Source: Dehalococcoidales bacterium | Lineage (GTDB): Bacteria; Chloroflexota; Dehalococcoidia; Dehalococcoidales; UBA5760 | NCBI GenBank assembly: GCA_028710655.1 | Contig: JAQTTS010000175.1 | Coordinates: 1 to 5,159 of the forward strand | Reading direction: 5' to 3' | DNA: 5,159 nt | Shown here: positions 4,893 through 5,159 of the stretch, in pieces | Position numbering within the stretch: position 1 is the stretch's first letter | Layout: every line of letters starts with the position of its first letter | Notes under the pieces: model-generated | Seen by the model: the letters and a program-made list of their open reading frames with translations, nothing else | Told to the model about the DNA's origin: nothing | The model's database searches: none | Translations under genes and position numbers: made by a program

Positions 4893-5159
4893 TCACTGTG
4901 ACACGCCAGCACCAGACGAGGCTATGGGTGGCGAATGCGAGGCCAACAGTAATGTTGTGGAGATGAGCAGTGGACTGACCTGAGTAAGGCTGGCAGCCGC
5001 TGCCTTGGCCAATTCCTGTAGCTTGGCAAGCTGAAGATCGCCCCCTTCCCCTTCAGGAAACAGCCAATTCAAAGCAGAACTGCGGAGGAACGTAGACCGG
5101 GATCTCACCACATGTGCAGGGCAGGGCAAGCCAATATTAAAGGCCGCATCTCCGAGGCA
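4893..5159 (-). CDS. Possible 3' end of an unidentified gene entering from the right edge
   Basis: A minus-strand frame is open from the window edge to TGA at 4895-4893, giving 88 residues with no start needed inside the window. The translation includes NWLFPEGEGG, then an amphipathic helix-like stretch LAKLQELAKAAAASL, then SPLLISTTLLLAS and a Ser/Pro/Gly-rich tail. The middle looks like real protein, but I recognise no family and the tail may have drifted. It would converge on the mini-protein at 4728-4868. Chance openness over 88 codons is possible; low confidence. Confidence 0.28.
   Translation of the reverse strand, partial: CLGDAAFNIGLPCPAHVVRSRSTFLRSSALNWLFPEGEGGDLQLAKLQELAKAAAASLTQVSPLLISTTLLLASHSPPIASSGAGVSQ

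Noticed and set aside
4738..4983. Overlapping plus-strand frame with ATG 4768 after AGGAGAC
   Set aside because: The ribosome site is good but the Gly/Asp-rich translation has no coherent motif; the frame from 4728 is more protein-like. Kept as an alternative only.
1..5159. CRISPR arrays, tRNA or rRNA genes, insertion sequence ends
   Set aside because: No regularly spaced repeats, no tRNA T-loop in a cloverleaf setting, no transposase and no terminal inverted repeats were found by eye on either strand.

Overview
The window looks like a piece of a bacterial chromosome with roughly balanced base composition, probably from an anaerobe. The two hemerythrin-like proteins that begin MKPIGPLMREHRLIE and the style of the biotin synthase recall Dehalococcoidia-type Chloroflexota or anaerobic deltaproteobacterial lineages. 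That placement is inferred from remembered family resemblance, not from any search.

Layout. Positions 1-311 hold the 3' third of a biotin synthase gene (bioB). Positions 312-735 hold no convincing gene. Positions 796-1086 encode a 96-residue ABM-fold protein. It converges on a hemerythrin-like gene on the minus strand (1145-1687). Directly upstream of that hemerythrin, on the same strand, lies a broken M24/creatinase-type peptidase gene (about 2265 down to 1701): the N-terminal domain is legible but interrupted by a frameshift and an in-frame TAG, and the metallopeptidase domain is gone. A 240-base divergent spacer with candidate promoters on both strands separates it from an intact 337-residue extended SDR (epimerase/dihydroflavonol-reductase type) at 2506-3519, which ends in tandem stops and a candidate terminator. 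Next comes a second, diverged hemerythrin-like gene (3681-4232, plus strand), then about 450 bases with no gene, then a possible 46-residue CxxC mini-protein (4728-4868) preceded by a perfect 8-bp inverted repeat. At the right edge an open frame enters on the minus strand and has no recognised homology.

How the genes may work together. Two paralogous non-heme diiron (HHE) proteins within 2.5 kb suggest a local interest in O2, NO or iron handling. An ABM-fold protein and an SDR oxidoreductase fit loosely with redox or oxygen metabolism, but no pathway can be assigned. Arginine codon use splits the window: bioB and the second hemerythrin use AGA/AGG almost exclusively, whereas the ABM gene, first hemerythrin, peptidase remnant and SDR mostly use CGN. 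The central block (about 736-3519) may therefore have a different history from its flanks. No rRNA, tRNA, CRISPR array, transposase or clear phage gene was seen, and no clearly new system is demonstrated. The best leads are the hemerythrin pair around a codon-distinct block, the lysine replacing the usual cluster-ligand arginine in BioB, and the small CxxC protein with its leader hairpin.
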